Assembly: GCA_009767595.1 (NCBI GenBank)
Contig: VSDK01028396.1
Span: forward strand, 146,706 to 210,705
Origin: Symbiodinium kawagutii
Lineage: Eukaryota; Sar; Dinophyceae; Suessiales; Symbiodiniaceae
Reading direction: 5' to 3'
DNA: 64,000 nt
This document shows, piece after piece, positions 23,355 through 35,276 of the stretch. The notes beneath the pieces were generated by a model. That model worked only from the letters and a program-made list of their open reading frames with translations. It ran no database searches and was not told where the DNA came from. The number at the start of each line of letters is the position of its first letter. Within the stretch, counting starts at the first letter, position 1. Both the position numbers and the translations under genes were made by a program.

Positions 23355-23777
23355 GTACTTTTTTTTCCAGACCCCCACATTCGATCAGCGTTAAGAAAGG
23401 GGGTTCTTGTATTGGGAGCTATCACAGCAAATTCTCAGGAAAGAAACAGCTATACTTAGACCATGAGAACAAATCATTTTTTTGCTATTCACCAGTTCGA
23501 TATGGTTCTAATTGATTAGAGGGCTACGCTAGTCAACAATACAAGAGGAAGAGAACTGATACAGCAGTGAAAAGCTTAAACTTGTTGTATCCCATGTAAT
23601 GTTGGTTTCTGATGATCGTATCTACCTGTTGGTTTCATGCCTATTTTCATTACTTGCTTGGGGGGGTCACACTAATCAGAAACCAACATTACTGTATTGC
23701 TTAGATCTCTCTCTACTGTTGGCCCAGCTCCTGTCAACGACTCTCACTTTTTTGGACACTGCTTCTACTGGAGCCAG

Positions 23778-23818
23778 CCGGGACGGGACTAACGGCGAGA
23801 CGACCCGCGTCCAGTTTG
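23778..23818 (+). CDS. Micro-exon, unknown product
   Basis: Between GGAGCCAG and a GTCACC donor lie 41 bases reading RDGTNGETTRVQF. Its phases match the exon ending at 23354 and the exon starting at 24028, the main support. Chance is possible at this size. Confidence 0.35.
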
Positions 23819-24027
23819 GTCACCATTCGCGATTTTCTGATCCATCCATTCATCAACCATCCAGTGCTACAAATCAGCCACCATTGTTAAGATTCCATTC
23901 ATTATCCATTGATCATCAAACTCCACTCGCATCAACGATCTCTCAGAAACTCACAAACTCTGAAACTTCACCAACAAACTCTATCTATTGATCTATCTCT
24001 GATCACTTAGAAACTCTGATTTTTCAG

Positions 24028-24140
24028 TGGCGTCACTTGGGAGCGATAAGCTGAGCCCCGGGCCCGCCTTATCAATGGCGGAGCCGAGCCGTTGTTGGAG
24101 GCAGATCGTTGAGACGGGGGCGCCCACTTCGGACATTGAG
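24028..24140 (+). CDS. Internal exon, unknown product
   Basis: TGATTTTTCAG acceptor, 37 codons (ASLGSDKLSPGPALSMAEPS then RCWRQIVETGAPTSDIE) and a GTGCGT donor. CATCAACCATCC-type sequence precedes it and GTGGTTGATAAG/GGTTAACTATGG follows, the exon-flank pattern seen elsewhere. Confidence 0.6.
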
Positions 24141-24561
24141 GTGCGTGGGGATGACAGTCCGGGGGACATCACTTGAAGCGTTGGGTTTTTATAGGGGATT
24201 ATAGTGGTTGATAAGAGGGAAGACCAGGAGATTTTCTAGGGTTAACTATGGTAAATAGTGTATTGTATGGGATTACAATGGTTAATGATAGGGCCGGGAT
24301 GAATAGGGGATAATTAATCATCAACAAGAAGGGTTAAACAAGGCGTATTTCACACCTAAGGCCTAAGGTCTTCATACCTATTAAAACATATACACACATC
24401 TACTCTGCAAGCATATCTAGGCACAGCACACTCTCATCATGGTCCGATGATTCAGGCACCAGAGCCCAAATTTGGGCTCAGACATGGATTGAATCATGAA
24501 CGCTGGGCTCATCATGGTTGATTGACAGCTTCTCTCATAGTAGCGATGATGGCCAAAGAAC

Positions 24562-25490
24562 ATGTTCTGGTTGATGAATGATATTTGGCCTTCAGCAAGG
24601 AATGGCGAATCACTGGTTTATACTCGAAGACTGATGAATCCGTTCTTCAGACAAAAAAAAATCGAGGGATATGCCAAGAAAAGACACAAACGATGCGAAA
24701 TGTTGGTGTTATCTCGAGAATCAGGTGGATTCATCATCGCAGCAATTGATCCAGGGAGCCATGCTGCTGGCATTGTCTATCTTTTGGGTACTCGCACAGG
24801 CAACACAGTCCATCATCATATGTGCGGTACGATATTATCACTCTTGGAAAGTCCGTATCTTCAAAATGAAACCTTGGTAATTGCAGCACTTGGCCCAATC
24901 AATTGATCATGCCACACACACGCACATTGCTACATCAAAAAGGAAATGCATCAAGTACGTACTGATCAATGACTGTAAACCAGACACCAGTAAAACAACA
25001 TCACTTGTAATGATTGTCAATGATGATGAATGCCCAGAAAACAATTTCAATGATGTCAAGCGATTCTTGTTGTAATTAATTGGTAATGTTTAAGCCACAA
25101 GCACCTAAAAACATCATCATTGGTTTCTGGCTAGGATTAAGCGGCACCACCTCAAAAACTGTTGTTTATGTTTCTTGGTCAATGATAAACGGTTGTTAAT
25201 GGTTCTTCGTCAATGATGTTCATTGAGGACTTGTATTCTCCATCAATGAACATTTTTGTAGGACCATGACTATAGCAACCATTAGAAAACCAGAAAATCA
25301 ATCGTCATCATTGACAATGGCCACAATCTTTGAGGATATACTCACCATTGTTAATTATTGTGATTTAACATATGAAAGTGTTAATCAGATCATATGCCAC
25401 TGTAAATCGATGTCATTGACGATTAAGCATAAACCGTTCGTAATGATGGCCCCTAAAACCGTTGGAACATTCAGCATCAACCACTAAGCA
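24562..25490 (+). other. AT-rich open frames of doubtful coding value
   Basis: Frames at 24562-24906, 24881-25075 and 25266-25487 are open on the + strand, but their composition matches the surrounding intron and no splice-framed island is visible. Probably non-coding. Confidence 0.25.
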
Positions 25491-25812
25491 AGCTGCGAAG
25501 GTGACAAACCTTTGATGACTAATCAATTCATCCTGACAATGATTGTGATACTGATACTGGTTGAGAATGGCCATTGACCTGTGTTTAATTGTTTACCTAT
25601 ATTTGAATCATTTTCTAGGAACATGTTGGTAGCAGTACCTTGGTGTATCTGGGCTTGTTCAGCGTTCCTCATGTCCATTGTCATTTACTCATTGCACCAT
25701 TACATCAACGATCATTCAACCATTAGCATGGTATTATTATCGTTAAAATCAAACCATTAGCCGTCAACCATAATTGATCATTTCCTTGTTGATGATCAAC
25801 CATTACTAATCA

Positions 25813-25941
25813 CGCAAGGTTGGACCCCAACCAGCTTTGAGTTGATTGATTTGCCGAACTAGGGGCCCAAATTCTACCAGTGAGTTTGGGGGTTGAACCA
25901 ACCCCACGAATCGAACTGCTGGGGGGCCCACCCTTTACTGA
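25813..25941. mobile_element. Worn family C element
   Basis: GCAAGGTTGGACCCC at the left and GGGGGGCCCACCCTT at the right are degenerate family C ends. Confidence 0.5.
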
Positions 25942-25990
25942 CCGTATTTAACCATCGAAAATCATAGGATCTCATAGGATCTCAGGGCAG

Positions 25991-26129
25991 GTGTTCATCA
26001 TGGTGGGTGACAACTCTTTCGTGGAAGGAGCTCGGGGATGAGATTTGGCGTCCCGCCAGCTACTTCTCCACGGAGAGCACCATGGAGGTGACCGTACTGC
26101 GAGGAGGGAAAGATGTGACTGTTATCTGA
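25991..26129 (+). CDS. Exon, possibly terminal; PDZ-like end
   Basis: The acceptor is TCAGGGCAG. One frame runs SWKELGDEIWRPASYFSTES and TMEVTVLRGGKDVTVI to a TGA at 26127. The MEVTVLRGGK segment resembles the last strand of PDZ domains. If so it may be a terminal exon; but TGGTTAAAC-type intron-start sequence follows, so a GTGACC or GTGACT donor could end an internal exon instead. A second frame (VFIMVGDNSFVEGARG) is open at the start. Confidence 0.4.
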
Positions 26130-27981
26130 GCCTATGGTGAACTAGTGGTTAAACATGGTTAAACTGGTTGATAGTGGCTAATTTTGCTGAATGATTATCA
26201 TGGGTATAATGGTTAAACATGGTTAAAGATGGTGAACTGGTTGATATATAATGGTTAAACTAGTGGTTAAACTGGTTGGACTAGTGGTTAAACAGATGTT
26301 TACCTATGGTGAACTAGTGGTTTGCTAGTGGTTGAACTGGTTGATAATGGCTAATTTTGCTGAACATAATAGTTATAGGTGAACTGGCTAATTATGCCGA
26401 ATGTAATTTTTATAATTATAGTTATAGTGGTTGAACAATGGATCTATAGTCTTTGAACTTGTTAATCCTGGTTAACTAGTGGTTCAACTGGTTGAGAATG
26501 GCTAATTATGCTGAATATAATGGTTTTAATGGTTAATCATGATCATGGACGTAATTATGAATAACAAGATTAGGTCTCAAATAGAAATAGATAACTGGTT
26601 CAATATAAAGAGATATTTGGAGGGTCAGAAGATAATGGCGTTGGCTTCACTATCGATGGTTTGAGACAAGCTATTTAGTCAAAGCTCTGAAAGATGCTAA
26701 AGAGTTGTAAATGATACGAGGTTCATGATGCTTCATAATGGTTTGCATATAAGGTTAAAAATGGTTAATTGGCAAATAAATGGTCATGAAACCACAAAGA
26801 TAGGGTTTCTTTATGATTCATTATGGTAAATAGGAGGTTTAATTAAACACACATGGATTAGTCATGGTGAGTTAATGAAACCACATTGAATACCAAGTTT
26901 TGTTAATCATGGCTAACGTTCCTGAACACGAAGCACTATTAGCCCCTAATGGCTATGACTATGATCAACCACTGAAGATCAATCGCTGCCAGCCACAATC
27001 AACCATCATTAAACATTAGATAATTGACACTAAGTTACTAAGCCACAATCATCGAGCTACAATCAACCATCATTAACCAGCCACAATCAACCATCATCAA
27101 GATCACTGCCAGCCACTGATACCATCATCAAGCTTGATAAAAGAGTCAAATTCGCCACCGTTAGGACTGATTATTCATGGTTCACCTCTCAAGTTCAATC
27201 ACGACCGACTATTAAGATATCAACCACCATCAACCATTTTCAACCACGAGCAGCCATGAAATACCAGCCACTATTCACCAGAATGATTGACCATCATGGA
27301 CCATCAATCGTCAATCATTATGGATCATGATCAAGGATCCTGAGCAGTTCAATGCCAACCGCTTTTCACCATCAGAAACCGCAATTAAGCACGATTTTCA
27401 CCATTCATGAAACATTGCATACCAACCGTTCTGAGCAATGTTAATCGATGTTCAATCATAATCATGATCAAACATGATATATATATATGTATATATATAT
27501 CAACCACAATTCACCAGTATGAACCATTTAATACCAACCGCTACTACTGTGACCAAGAATCAACCACTATTCACCATTATTAACAATTGAACCATTGATT
27601 GTCAACCATCATTAACCATCCGGATCCAATACGAAGCAGCCAGCATTAATCAGCATAATCCTTCTAGGCCAGTACTAACCATCATGAACCATCAAATATC
27701 GCCCACTATCAACCTTCATTGACCATCATAAATCAATACAAACCACACCAGGATCAGCCACTATCAACCACCACTAACCACCACCACAAACCACTATCAA
27801 CCATCATTAGCCACCATTCAGCCACCGAAAATCACTATCCAAAAGTCACCATTCGAAAATCACTTGAAACCAACATGTCTAGAATAAATCGTTGATTTTT
27901 AACACGATTTACCATTATAGCTACATTAACCACCATGAAGCCATGCCCTAGTAACCATAGCCATATTAATGAGTGGTTATA
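26130..27981 (+). other. Intron-like stretch with a strand-skew switch
   Basis: From 26135 to about 26900 the + strand is TGGTTAAACTGGTTG-like; from about 26930 to 27960 it is CAACCATCATTAACCA-like. A TATATATATGTATATATATA tract sits near 27480. No coding is seen. Confidence 0.55.
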
Positions 27982-28084
27982 TGGGTGTTTCTCAAAATAG
28001 GGATACCCCCAAATCATCCACTACCAACCATCTTTAGTCATACATCAACCATTTTTAGGGGTCCCTTATTTTGACAAACTACCA
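27982..28084. mobile_element. Family B MITE-like element
   Basis: TGGGTGTTTCTCAAAATAGG at the left and GGGGTCCCTTATTTTGACAA at the right form the inverted repeat around CCCCCAAATCATCCA and a TAGTCATAC-type middle. Confidence 0.85.
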
Positions 28085-28296
28085 CATGTACTATATTAAT
28101 TCGTAGTTCTAGCTATATTAGCCATGGTATGACTATAACCATGACCATATCTATAGCTACTATATTGACTCTCATAGTGGTGAATCGTGGTTGTTTAACC
28201 ATTGTTGTAGGGGAATTATCCCCTATTTATGCCCACCATTAGCAGTTATAATCCCTTAAAAAGCCAATATACACGCTTCGTGTCGCAACTATCGTA

Positions 28297-28318
28297 TGGC
28301 TGTGGGTCAAAACCCTGT
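28297..28318. mobile_element. Family A element, fragment 1 of 3
   Basis: TGGCTGTGGGTCAAAACCCT is the family A left end, cut by retroelement LINE-1. The last 11 bases, CAAAACCCTGT, recur at 30338-30348, where the element resumes. Confidence 0.85.
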
Positions 28319-28369
28319 TTTTTATTCTGCAAATGCCAAAGGTAAAGGCTTCCTGATGTCGTTTGATCA

Positions 28370-30337
28370 TCATGGAAGGGCTGACACTCCAACATCCCAG
28401 TTCCTGGCTTTATTGCCGTGCTCAGGAAGTTGGGCAACAAATGTAGCCAACAAGAGAAACTCCTGCTGACTCACAAAGGGGCGGGCCCCTTCAAACATGC
28501 CATACGCAAAAGGTTGGTTCAACCTCAACATCTTTCGAGGCCAAAATTTGGAGACAGCGGGCCTAAGAACATCGTCACCATTGAATTGATAGATCCAAAA
28601 TCTAATCCATCGCATGATGGTGGCAAATGAGGCCTCGGGTTTGTTTTCAAGGTCAGGAGGCATAGTTCGTGTTCTACACCAATACATAAAGAAAGGAGAT
28701 TTCTGCAATCGAGGTCGTAGCCGAGGGGCCACAGCGCCATTGAAGTCCTTGCCAAAAGTCAGCAGAAACCTTCCACATTGCATCTCCATGTTTCCACCAT
28801 GACGGCTTTACCAAATCTGTAGCGATTTTCCACTGATATTCACTTTGGTTTTGAAACCAGTCCCACCGAGGAAATCTCTGTCTGTAACTTGTCGCCAAGT
28901 CAGGGTTCAGCTCAACTGCGCGTTCATTGTCACCACCAGCAGGTTCAGCANNNNNNNNNNAGCAGGTTTTTGTTCTTGAAGTAAAACAGAAAGGCGGCAA
29001 AGCCACTCCCGCTGTAGGTTGATATGCATTCTCCATGAAGCTAACGTTGATGCAGCAATTGGTTGTTTCGCCTGAATCGCTTGGAAACATCTGTCGTTGC
29101 CCTCAGTACGCAATCGTCGAAGCACATCCCTCGAAAAAGGAGCATCACGTACCAGTACCAACTTAATGTCTCTTGCGTTGGACGCAAGGATTTCAGTCCA
29201 GTATTGTCTGCGCATTGTCTGGGCGGGAATGGATCCCGCTTCACGAATTTGACGCCAGGTATCAACAAGAAATTTAAAATCAGTGAAGAAGGTGATATTT
29301 CCTCCCCATCGTTTCGCTGAAAACTTGAGAGCTTCCAGAGCAGCCTGCAGTTTGCTTCCAAAAGGGTCACACCACGCATAGGAAAAATGACCACCATCCT
29401 CGCAGTTGCAAATGTCAAAACCCACAGTGCGTGAATACACATGGTCAGCATTTCCCAATCCAGTAGTAATCCACAGTTCCACATTGGTGAAAAGGATTTC
29501 ATCAATAACCATTTCCGGTTGGTCTTTGTTAACCGAAATGCAATCAAGAATATATTGAGGAACCTGAAAAAGGCCATGGGAGTAAAGCAGCTTCTGGTCT
29601 TCAAGGATAGATCCACACGATCCCAAAATAGATCTGATACCTTGGCATTCACCAGTCAAGTGAATGATGTCTTCGTTGAGGTGGCCGCAAAAACGACATT
29701 TTGGGCTCTCCAGTAAGCCCGCATTGTACAGCCTGTTAGCTGTCGGTAAGCAACCTGTCATCGGCGAAGGCAGCAAGGTGGGGTCCCAGTCGTTGGAATG
29801 CCATGGCTTGTGGGGGTCCCAGGGGGGTGCCACCTCCATATCAACAATCCCGGAACCACCTGGGGAAACTTCCTGTCTACCTGAATGCACGAACTCTTGG
29901 AAAAGAGATTGGCATGAAGCAACACGACACAGTCTTGCAAGAATCTTAGGTGAAAGGTTATACAACCGATACCGTCTGCTCAAAAATTCAACTTCAAAAG
30001 GTGCATGAAACAGGATTCCCAAGGTTTCACACGCTCGAACGAATGCATCAAGGATTCCTCTGGCTATGATTTTGTTGTGATTGCAAAGTTGTATCCACAG
30101 TTCAGCAAAGACGGAGTCCTTACGAATGCGAGATGCCAAATTCTGAATGACTCTCGATGCAATGGCTAAAGCAGGATGTGTCATGGCAGGCGTGGTGAAT
30201 GACATGAACAACAAATGGATCGAACGCCAGTGAGGTCGGTTCCCCCACAACGCAGCAGCGATTGAACCAGCAAGCTTATCAATGGTCATCTTCGGCCAAG
30301 GTTTGATTTCAGGATGATACAACAGTTTGGAAATGGC
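28370..30337 (-). pseudogene. LINE-1 polyprotein remnant (zinc knuckle, RNase H-like)
   Basis: The main frame enters from the 5' truncation (AISKLLYHPEIKPW), carries a zinc-knuckle-like CRFCGHLNEDIIHLTGEC, then an RNase H-like region with ALEALKF (candidate Glu) and FFTDFKFLVD (candidate Asp). The usual first DGS motif reads ITTGLG, so a catalytic Asp appears lost. After the N run the reading passes to a second frame (PRWDWFQNQSEYQWK) and near 28750 to a third ending at 28370. The RT domain itself is missing. Confidence 0.7.
28951..28960. other. Run of 10 N, assembly gap
   Basis: Ten undetermined bases inside the LINE-1 coding remnant. The frame differs on either side, so the true gap length is probably not ten. 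Confidence 1.
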
Positions 30338-30405
30338 CAAAACCCTGTACCCCTGGTGTACCATCGTGAAACCACAATTGTTGGTTATCATCCCCCATCA
30401 TTGAT
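30338..30405. mobile_element. Family A element, fragment 2 of 3
   Basis: It starts with the second copy of CAAAACCCTGT, continues ACCCCTGGTGTACC...TTGTTGGTTATCATCCCC as in intact family A copies, and ends in CATCATTGAT, which recurs at 41710-41719. Confidence 0.8.
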
Positions 30406-31619
30406 CGCTCACACCTGCGGCCACATCCCAAAGCTGCAGCGCCTCCCTGGCTAGCTATTCAGCGAGCACAGGGAAACGGTAAAAGAAATGAGAATGCATG
30501 AGAAAAGGACAACTAGCTCTGAACACATCAGAGGGGTCCCAAAATTCTAATTAGCCACCGTCAAAGTGCCGTTCTTTTCACCAGAGCGCGTATTCGTTTC
30601 AAGTTCGCAACCTTCTCATGAAAACTCAAGCAATCAAGAGGAAGCAATCATCGTTCAAATTTCGCAGCAGTTTCAAAAGGTTTAGGAATACCCAAACTGT
30701 TGTCTTTGACAAGTTCACGCATCGCAGCACAGTGAATATCCAGGTTATGCAATTTCGGTCATCTGTTGAAACCAGCCAACTTGTTTTTGTATCCCAGATA
30801 ACCGAGATGCCATCGAACTTTGGCATCCTCAAAAGGCACTAATTGTATTCCAAGCAGCTTGTGAATCAATGAGGTGGCGGTCTCTAAGAGCCGCACGACA
30901 TCCCAGACTTGTTGTGGCAAAAGTTCAGCAGTGTCATCTCACCCTGGTTCGAAACTCTCGGAGGTGCAAGGTGTGTAACTCCAATGAAGTTGACTGTAAG
31001 TTCGTACCACGAACATGTGATCGTACCCGACGTTTCCAAGGGCCATGACAAAGATAGAAAGTAATCAACAATCAATTGAAGGATACTCGCACCAGGTAAA
31101 TTTGCCGATAACACAGGATCTGGGATCTGAAAGGGCAAGGCCAGTGGATGCCCCTCAGGATTCCAATCCAGAGCCTTTTCCAGTGAAAAGAGTTTACCAG
31201 TACCTACATCTGATTCAGACTGCAAGTTATTGAAAGCGTCCAGCCTCATTGCCTCAGCTTTTGCAAGAAAAACTTGTATCTTGGAAAGCAAAGCCGACTT
31301 GCCTTTGTACCATTCCCCCACTTCCCAGGCAGCATCGTGGATAGAAGATACATGTCGCAAGGTTCCTTTCTTCGCAATTTCATCAGCATAACGGTTTCCC
31401 AAAATACAATACAAATGTAGGTCGTCCCTCGCTTGTTCGTCAGACAGGTGAGCAGCAATTTTGTTAAATGTAAAACGAGTCAAATCCTTCACATTTGCCG
31501 CATTACAAAGTTTAGCCACAAGGTCATCATTTGGTGAGCCAGCATGAGAGGAGAAGGAAGGATCCATCTGTACCTTATGGAACGTGTCGATTGCCCATTG
31601 CGAATCCGAGTGAATGCAT
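30406..31619 (-). pseudogene. LINE-2, 3' half: end of RNase H and C-terminal region
   Basis: Read on the minus strand it starts inside RNase H at CIHSDSQWAIDTFHKVQ (third catalytic Asp) and continues to GNRYADEIAKKG (fourth Asp motif). A C-terminal part, WYELTVNFIGVTHLAPPR, follows, then frames broken by a frameshift near 30760 and a stop near 30655 (HNLDIHCAAMRELVKDNSL). It is the downstream half of the polyprotein whose upstream half lies at 40117-41709. No A-tail is visible at 30406. Confidence 0.75.
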
Positions 31620-32044
31620 CTGTACAATTTAAAACGAGGTCACACGACCTCACTTGGAATTAACGACCTAGCCTTAAAATATAAATTGCATGTACCAGCA
31701 TGTCATATTATGGTGTACAAATCTTGTTTTTGGCCTGCCGCACCGGCCTTCTGGAGTGTCCATCAGCTTCACGGCTGCACGACTTCAACATCCGCAATCT
31801 CCGAAGCGCTCCACAGGCACGGTTGGCGGGAGCGGCGTGCTTCAACAGCAGCTGGATCAGTTGTTCACTCTTGCAGCAAACAGAGCAACAGTATTCCATG
31901 TTGACATGTTCATGCGATTGATCACACAAGGACAACACTTGTATGTGATTTTATGTACGTTCTTTTATTTTGGACATATTCATTAACATATATATGTTTA
32001 TATTTCTTATAGACATATATAGATATACATATACATGCACATAG

Positions 32045-32219
<175 letters not shown>

Positions 32220-32424
32220 TGAGCCCGCAGCAGGGCAGGATTGATAGGGAGGCAGGGGGGAATTGAACCCGCGCGCGCTGACCAACAGGGAGGCTGAGAG
32301 GCGTGCCGAAAAAACATAGTGGAAGAGAAAGCGGGGGCAGGAAGACTAGGCAAGAGCAGGGATATGGGCAGATTTCTTGGGCAAATAGGCGCGGCAGCCA
32401 TTGAGAGGCAGGCGGCGGGAAAAA

Positions 32425-33010
32425 TTTTCCTACGGCGCTGCCGTAGGAAAAAACGTTTTTGGCGTTGTTGGGGCTGTTTGGCTGGCTAAACCTACGTTTC
32501 TGGGCTCCATAGGGGCTTTTCCGCTAGCAAAACGGTGCTGCGGGCAAGTTTGGCAGTAGGAGTTTTGCCGCGGAAATTCCCGTCAGCAATGTCGATTTGC
32601 TTCTTTTGGCTGCCTTGGGTCGGGAAGCCATTGGTGGCAAAAACCTTCCTAGCGCATCGCGGTAGGAAAAACCGTTTTGGACGCAGTTGCGGCCTGTGGT
32701 TGGTTGAAACTGGCGTTTGCTTGTCCCATGAAGACCTTTGCGCAGGCAAAACGGCTGCTGCTGGCAAGTTTGGCAGTAGGAATCTGACCGCGGCTCCCAT
32801 TAGCACTGCCGATTTGCTTCTCTTGACTGCATTGGGTTGGGGCAGCAATGGGTAGCAAAAACCTGCCTGCCGCGATGCTCTAGGGAAAACCGTTTTGGGT
32901 GCGGTTGAGGCTTCTGGGAGGTTGAAACTTGCGATCTACTGCCCCCTACGAAGCTTTTGATTAGCAAAACCCTGCCCTCTGGGAGTTAGGCAGTGACACA
33001 TCTGCATTGG
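32425..33010. repeat. Three diverged ~220-bp tandem units with palindromes
   Basis: Each unit contains AAAACCGTTTTGG, a GGTTGAAAC-like block, GCAAAACSGCTGCTG, GGCAAGTTTGGCAGTAGG and GATTTGCTTCT. Units begin at about 32445, 32665 and 32885. They are separated by palindromes: TTTTCCTACGGC-GCT-GCCGTAGGAAAA at 32425, a near-perfect one at 32646 and a worn one at about 32866. Confidence 0.8.
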
Positions 33011-33083
33011 GTTGTAGAACATGTGATCATCTTGTCTTCATTCAATCCAGTCAGTCAAATTATGTTTTGGCCATTTGTCCTGT

Positions 33084-35276
33084 ATGGACATGCAATGTTT
33101 GGCCCAGATTTCTTCCCATCAAATTTCCTCTTTTGACATTTGTTTGATCGCTAGCAGCAATGGCCGCCCGGGAAGAGGAAGATGCTGCGGCCTTGCCAAC
33201 CAAAGAGGAGAAAGCCTTGCTTCTACTCCCAAACAGAGCCTGGCATCTGATTCGCCGGCTGGTTCATCCACTGATCGTCCTTCGGACAGCCGACGCAGGT
33301 TTGAGAACTTGATATCGGGAGCCTACATCACTATCACGCAGGAGCAGTCTGCCGCCCACTTTCGGTCCATGGTGGACTTTGCTCGGTTGTGTGGGGGGTG
33401 TTTGCCTGTGGGGCAGGATTCTGACCACATTTTCAATGAGTGCAAGGATTTGATCGCAGAGCACCTGCTGGAAGAGTGTTTGCGTGATGTGAAGGCATCG
33501 CCTTATTATGCCGTTTCCATTGATGAGAAGGATCGCTTCCTGGTCTGCTTAGTGTCATTTTTCAGGGACGGCCACCGAACTACCTTGCCCTTAGCTTACC
33601 GTGATTTGCCTGGATTTGAAGCTGCTGACATCGCCAAGCAAGTCCAAGGCCTTTTGGAGGCATGGGGGCTGGATAAAGAATGCATGGTCGCATTCACGGC
33701 AGACGGTGCTTCTGTCATGGGTACCAGGGTCGCTCTTGGGGCAAGAGGCGACAACGTGGCCAAACGACTGAGTCGGTGGGCAGGCCACCCCTTGCTGGTG
33801 ACGCATTGTGCGCCTCATAGATTTCAGCTCTGCGTCGCAGCTTCTTGGACAGATGAATATCTCAAAACATTGGAAAGGCAAATCAAAGCCTTGTACAAGA
33901 ATTTGGTGGACCACCCCAGCGCGACCATTGATTTGGTATTCTGGTCCGACCTCACTTCGGAAGATGTGCTTCCGTCCCTGTCCACTTCCGGGGCTCGTTG
34001 GCTTAGCTTCTTGCAGCCTGTGCAGAAGCTCTTGAAGTCTTGGGTCAGCATCCTTTGCCATCTCATGTATCAGTTCAAACACCATGCCAACCACGAACAG
34101 AAGAAAACAGTCTCTTGGCTGTTTCAAGGGTTGGCGACATGGGAGGCCCGCCTGACTTTAGCTGGTGTGGCTGACATCCTGGAAGTTTGCTTCCGGAACA
34201 AAAACCGGCTGGAAAAGGTAGGCACTTTGTCAGCCGTGCAAGAAGTAGCTGACTCCTTGAAGGCCGAGCTCGATTCTTATTGCCGGAAGAACTCTGTGGT
34301 GGCCGCGGCTATGTCCAATGAGACTGCGTTGCCGGGGGGCAACACTCAAATGGAGGCCATGTGCTCGCGGTATCGCCGTGAAGCCGGCCAGAAGCTTCAT
34401 CTTCTCTATGTTGCTGCAGGTCGCATGGTGGATGAGTGGGTCACCATCAAGGACATCACAGACAAGCACCATATGCGATCCGTGTTCCAGCGTCTCCAAG
34501 GCTTTGCTGAAACATGTGGGCAAAAGGTAATGGAAAGGTTTGAAGCCAAAGAAGTGTGGGCACACGGGCATGTGTTTCACCAGGCATACAAGTACGAGCA
34601 AGAAAGCTTCCAGACTGCCATTTGGGAAATGGGTTCGTATTTGAACTTACCCACGGAAGAGCTGATCAGTGAAATGAGGGCAGCGTTTGGGATGCGGGAT
34701 GCTGCCTTGGAACGGTTCAAGTTCGAATCTGCAGAGGCTTTGTGGAGTAAGGTTCTCGTGAGCGTCAAAGAGGCGGACAATTTGCCATTGGCGGAGCGCT
34801 TGATAGCTTCGTTCCTCTTGGCGCCATCCCAAGCTGCCGCGTGCGAGCGTGCCTTCTCGACAATCGTGCGAGTTCGGCAGAGGCTGGGGCCGGACAGCTC
34901 GCCCACCCTTCTAGAGCAGTACTTGCAAGTTGGTGCCGTTGGGAAACCGGTCCATGAAGCAAAAGCCTCTTTGTCCGTAGTCTGCAAGAAATTCTTGGCA
35001 AAAAAGAATCGCCATGACACGGCGCAAAAGGATTTGGGATTTTACACAAAAGGCAAGCAAGTTGTCCAAAGAAAGAGGAAGCGACGATCGGATACTGGCA
35101 TCAAGAGACCGGTATACAAGACCCGAAAGAAGCATGCAGGCCTGCGGGCACAAAGCAATGCCCGCCTTTTGGTTCGTGGTGAAGGCGAGCTGGTTGAGAT
35201 GGCCGAAGCGCCAGGAGATGAGCCTGAGCATGCAATTTGGGAGCAGATGTCGCCTCGCAGAAAGCCCAAACAATGA
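33084..35276 (+). CDS. hAT-type transposase, long intact ORF
   Basis: About 730 residues. YYAVSIDEK carries the first candidate catalytic Asp and VAFTADGASVMGT the second; HCAPHRFQL is the CxxH-like hAT motif and SGARWLSF the W-containing motif. Near the C-terminus SQAAACERAFSTIVRVRQRL then LLEQYLQVG is the hAT dimerisation region. The tail is Lys/Arg-rich (VVQRKRKRRSDTGIKRP). This cut-and-paste DNA transposase would act in the nucleus. No N-terminal BED zinc finger is visible; the first ~75 residues are unlike the family and the true start may differ (in-frame ATGs at 33084 and 33090). The uninterrupted frame suggests recent activity or selection. Confidence 0.85.
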   Translation: MDMQCLAQISSHQISSFDICLIASSNGRPGRGRCCGLANQRGESLASTPKQSLASDSPAGSSTDRPSDSRRRFENLISGAYITITQEQSAAHFRSMVDFARLCGGCLPVGQDSDHIFNECKDLIAEHLLEECLRDVKASPYYAVSIDEKDRFLVCLVSFFRDGHRTTLPLAYRDLPGFEAADIAKQVQGLLEAWGLDKECMVAFTADGASVMGTRVALGARGDNVAKRLSRWAGHPLLVTHCAPHRFQLCVAASWTDEYLKTLERQIKALYKNLVDHPSATIDLVFWSDLTSEDVLPSLSTSGARWLSFLQPVQKLLKSWVSILCHLMYQFKHHANHEQKKTVSWLFQGLATWEARLTLAGVADILEVCFRNKNRLEKVGTLSAVQEVADSLKAELDSYCRKNSVVAAAMSNETALPGGNTQMEAMCSRYRREAGQKLHLLYVAAGRMVDEWVTIKDITDKHHMRSVFQRLQGFAETCGQKVMERFEAKEVWAHGHVFHQAYKYEQESFQTAIWEMGSYLNLPTEELISEMRAAFGMRDAALERFKFESAEALWSKVLVSVKEADNLPLAERLIASFLLAPSQAAACERAFSTIVRVRQRLGPDSSPTLLEQYLQVGAVGKPVHEAKASLSVVCKKFLAKKNRHDTAQKDLGFYTKGKQVVQRKRKRRSDTGIKRPVYKTRKKHAGLRAQSNARLLVRGEGELVEMAEAPGDEPEHAIWEQMSPRRKPKQ

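Larger units (their letters stand above)
28319..30337 (-). mobile_element. LINE-1: 5'-truncated non-LTR retrotransposon copy
   Basis: Its 3' end has a short A-run (AGAATAAAAAA on the minus strand) next to the 11-bp duplication CAAAACCCTGT, found again at its 5' end. A-tail, 5' truncation and target duplication are the marks of target-primed reverse transcription. It contains the remains of the polyprotein described separately and a 10-base N run at 28951-28960. Confidence 0.85.

Noticed and set aside
32222-32310. tRNA- or SINE-like promoter boxes on the minus strand
   Set aside because: GTTGGTCAGCG and GGGTTCAATTCCC resemble A and B boxes, but only about ten bases separate them and no cloverleaf can be drawn.
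33591-34127. Antisense open frames across the transposase
   Set aside because: Shadows of the + strand hAT coding frame, which has clear family motifs.
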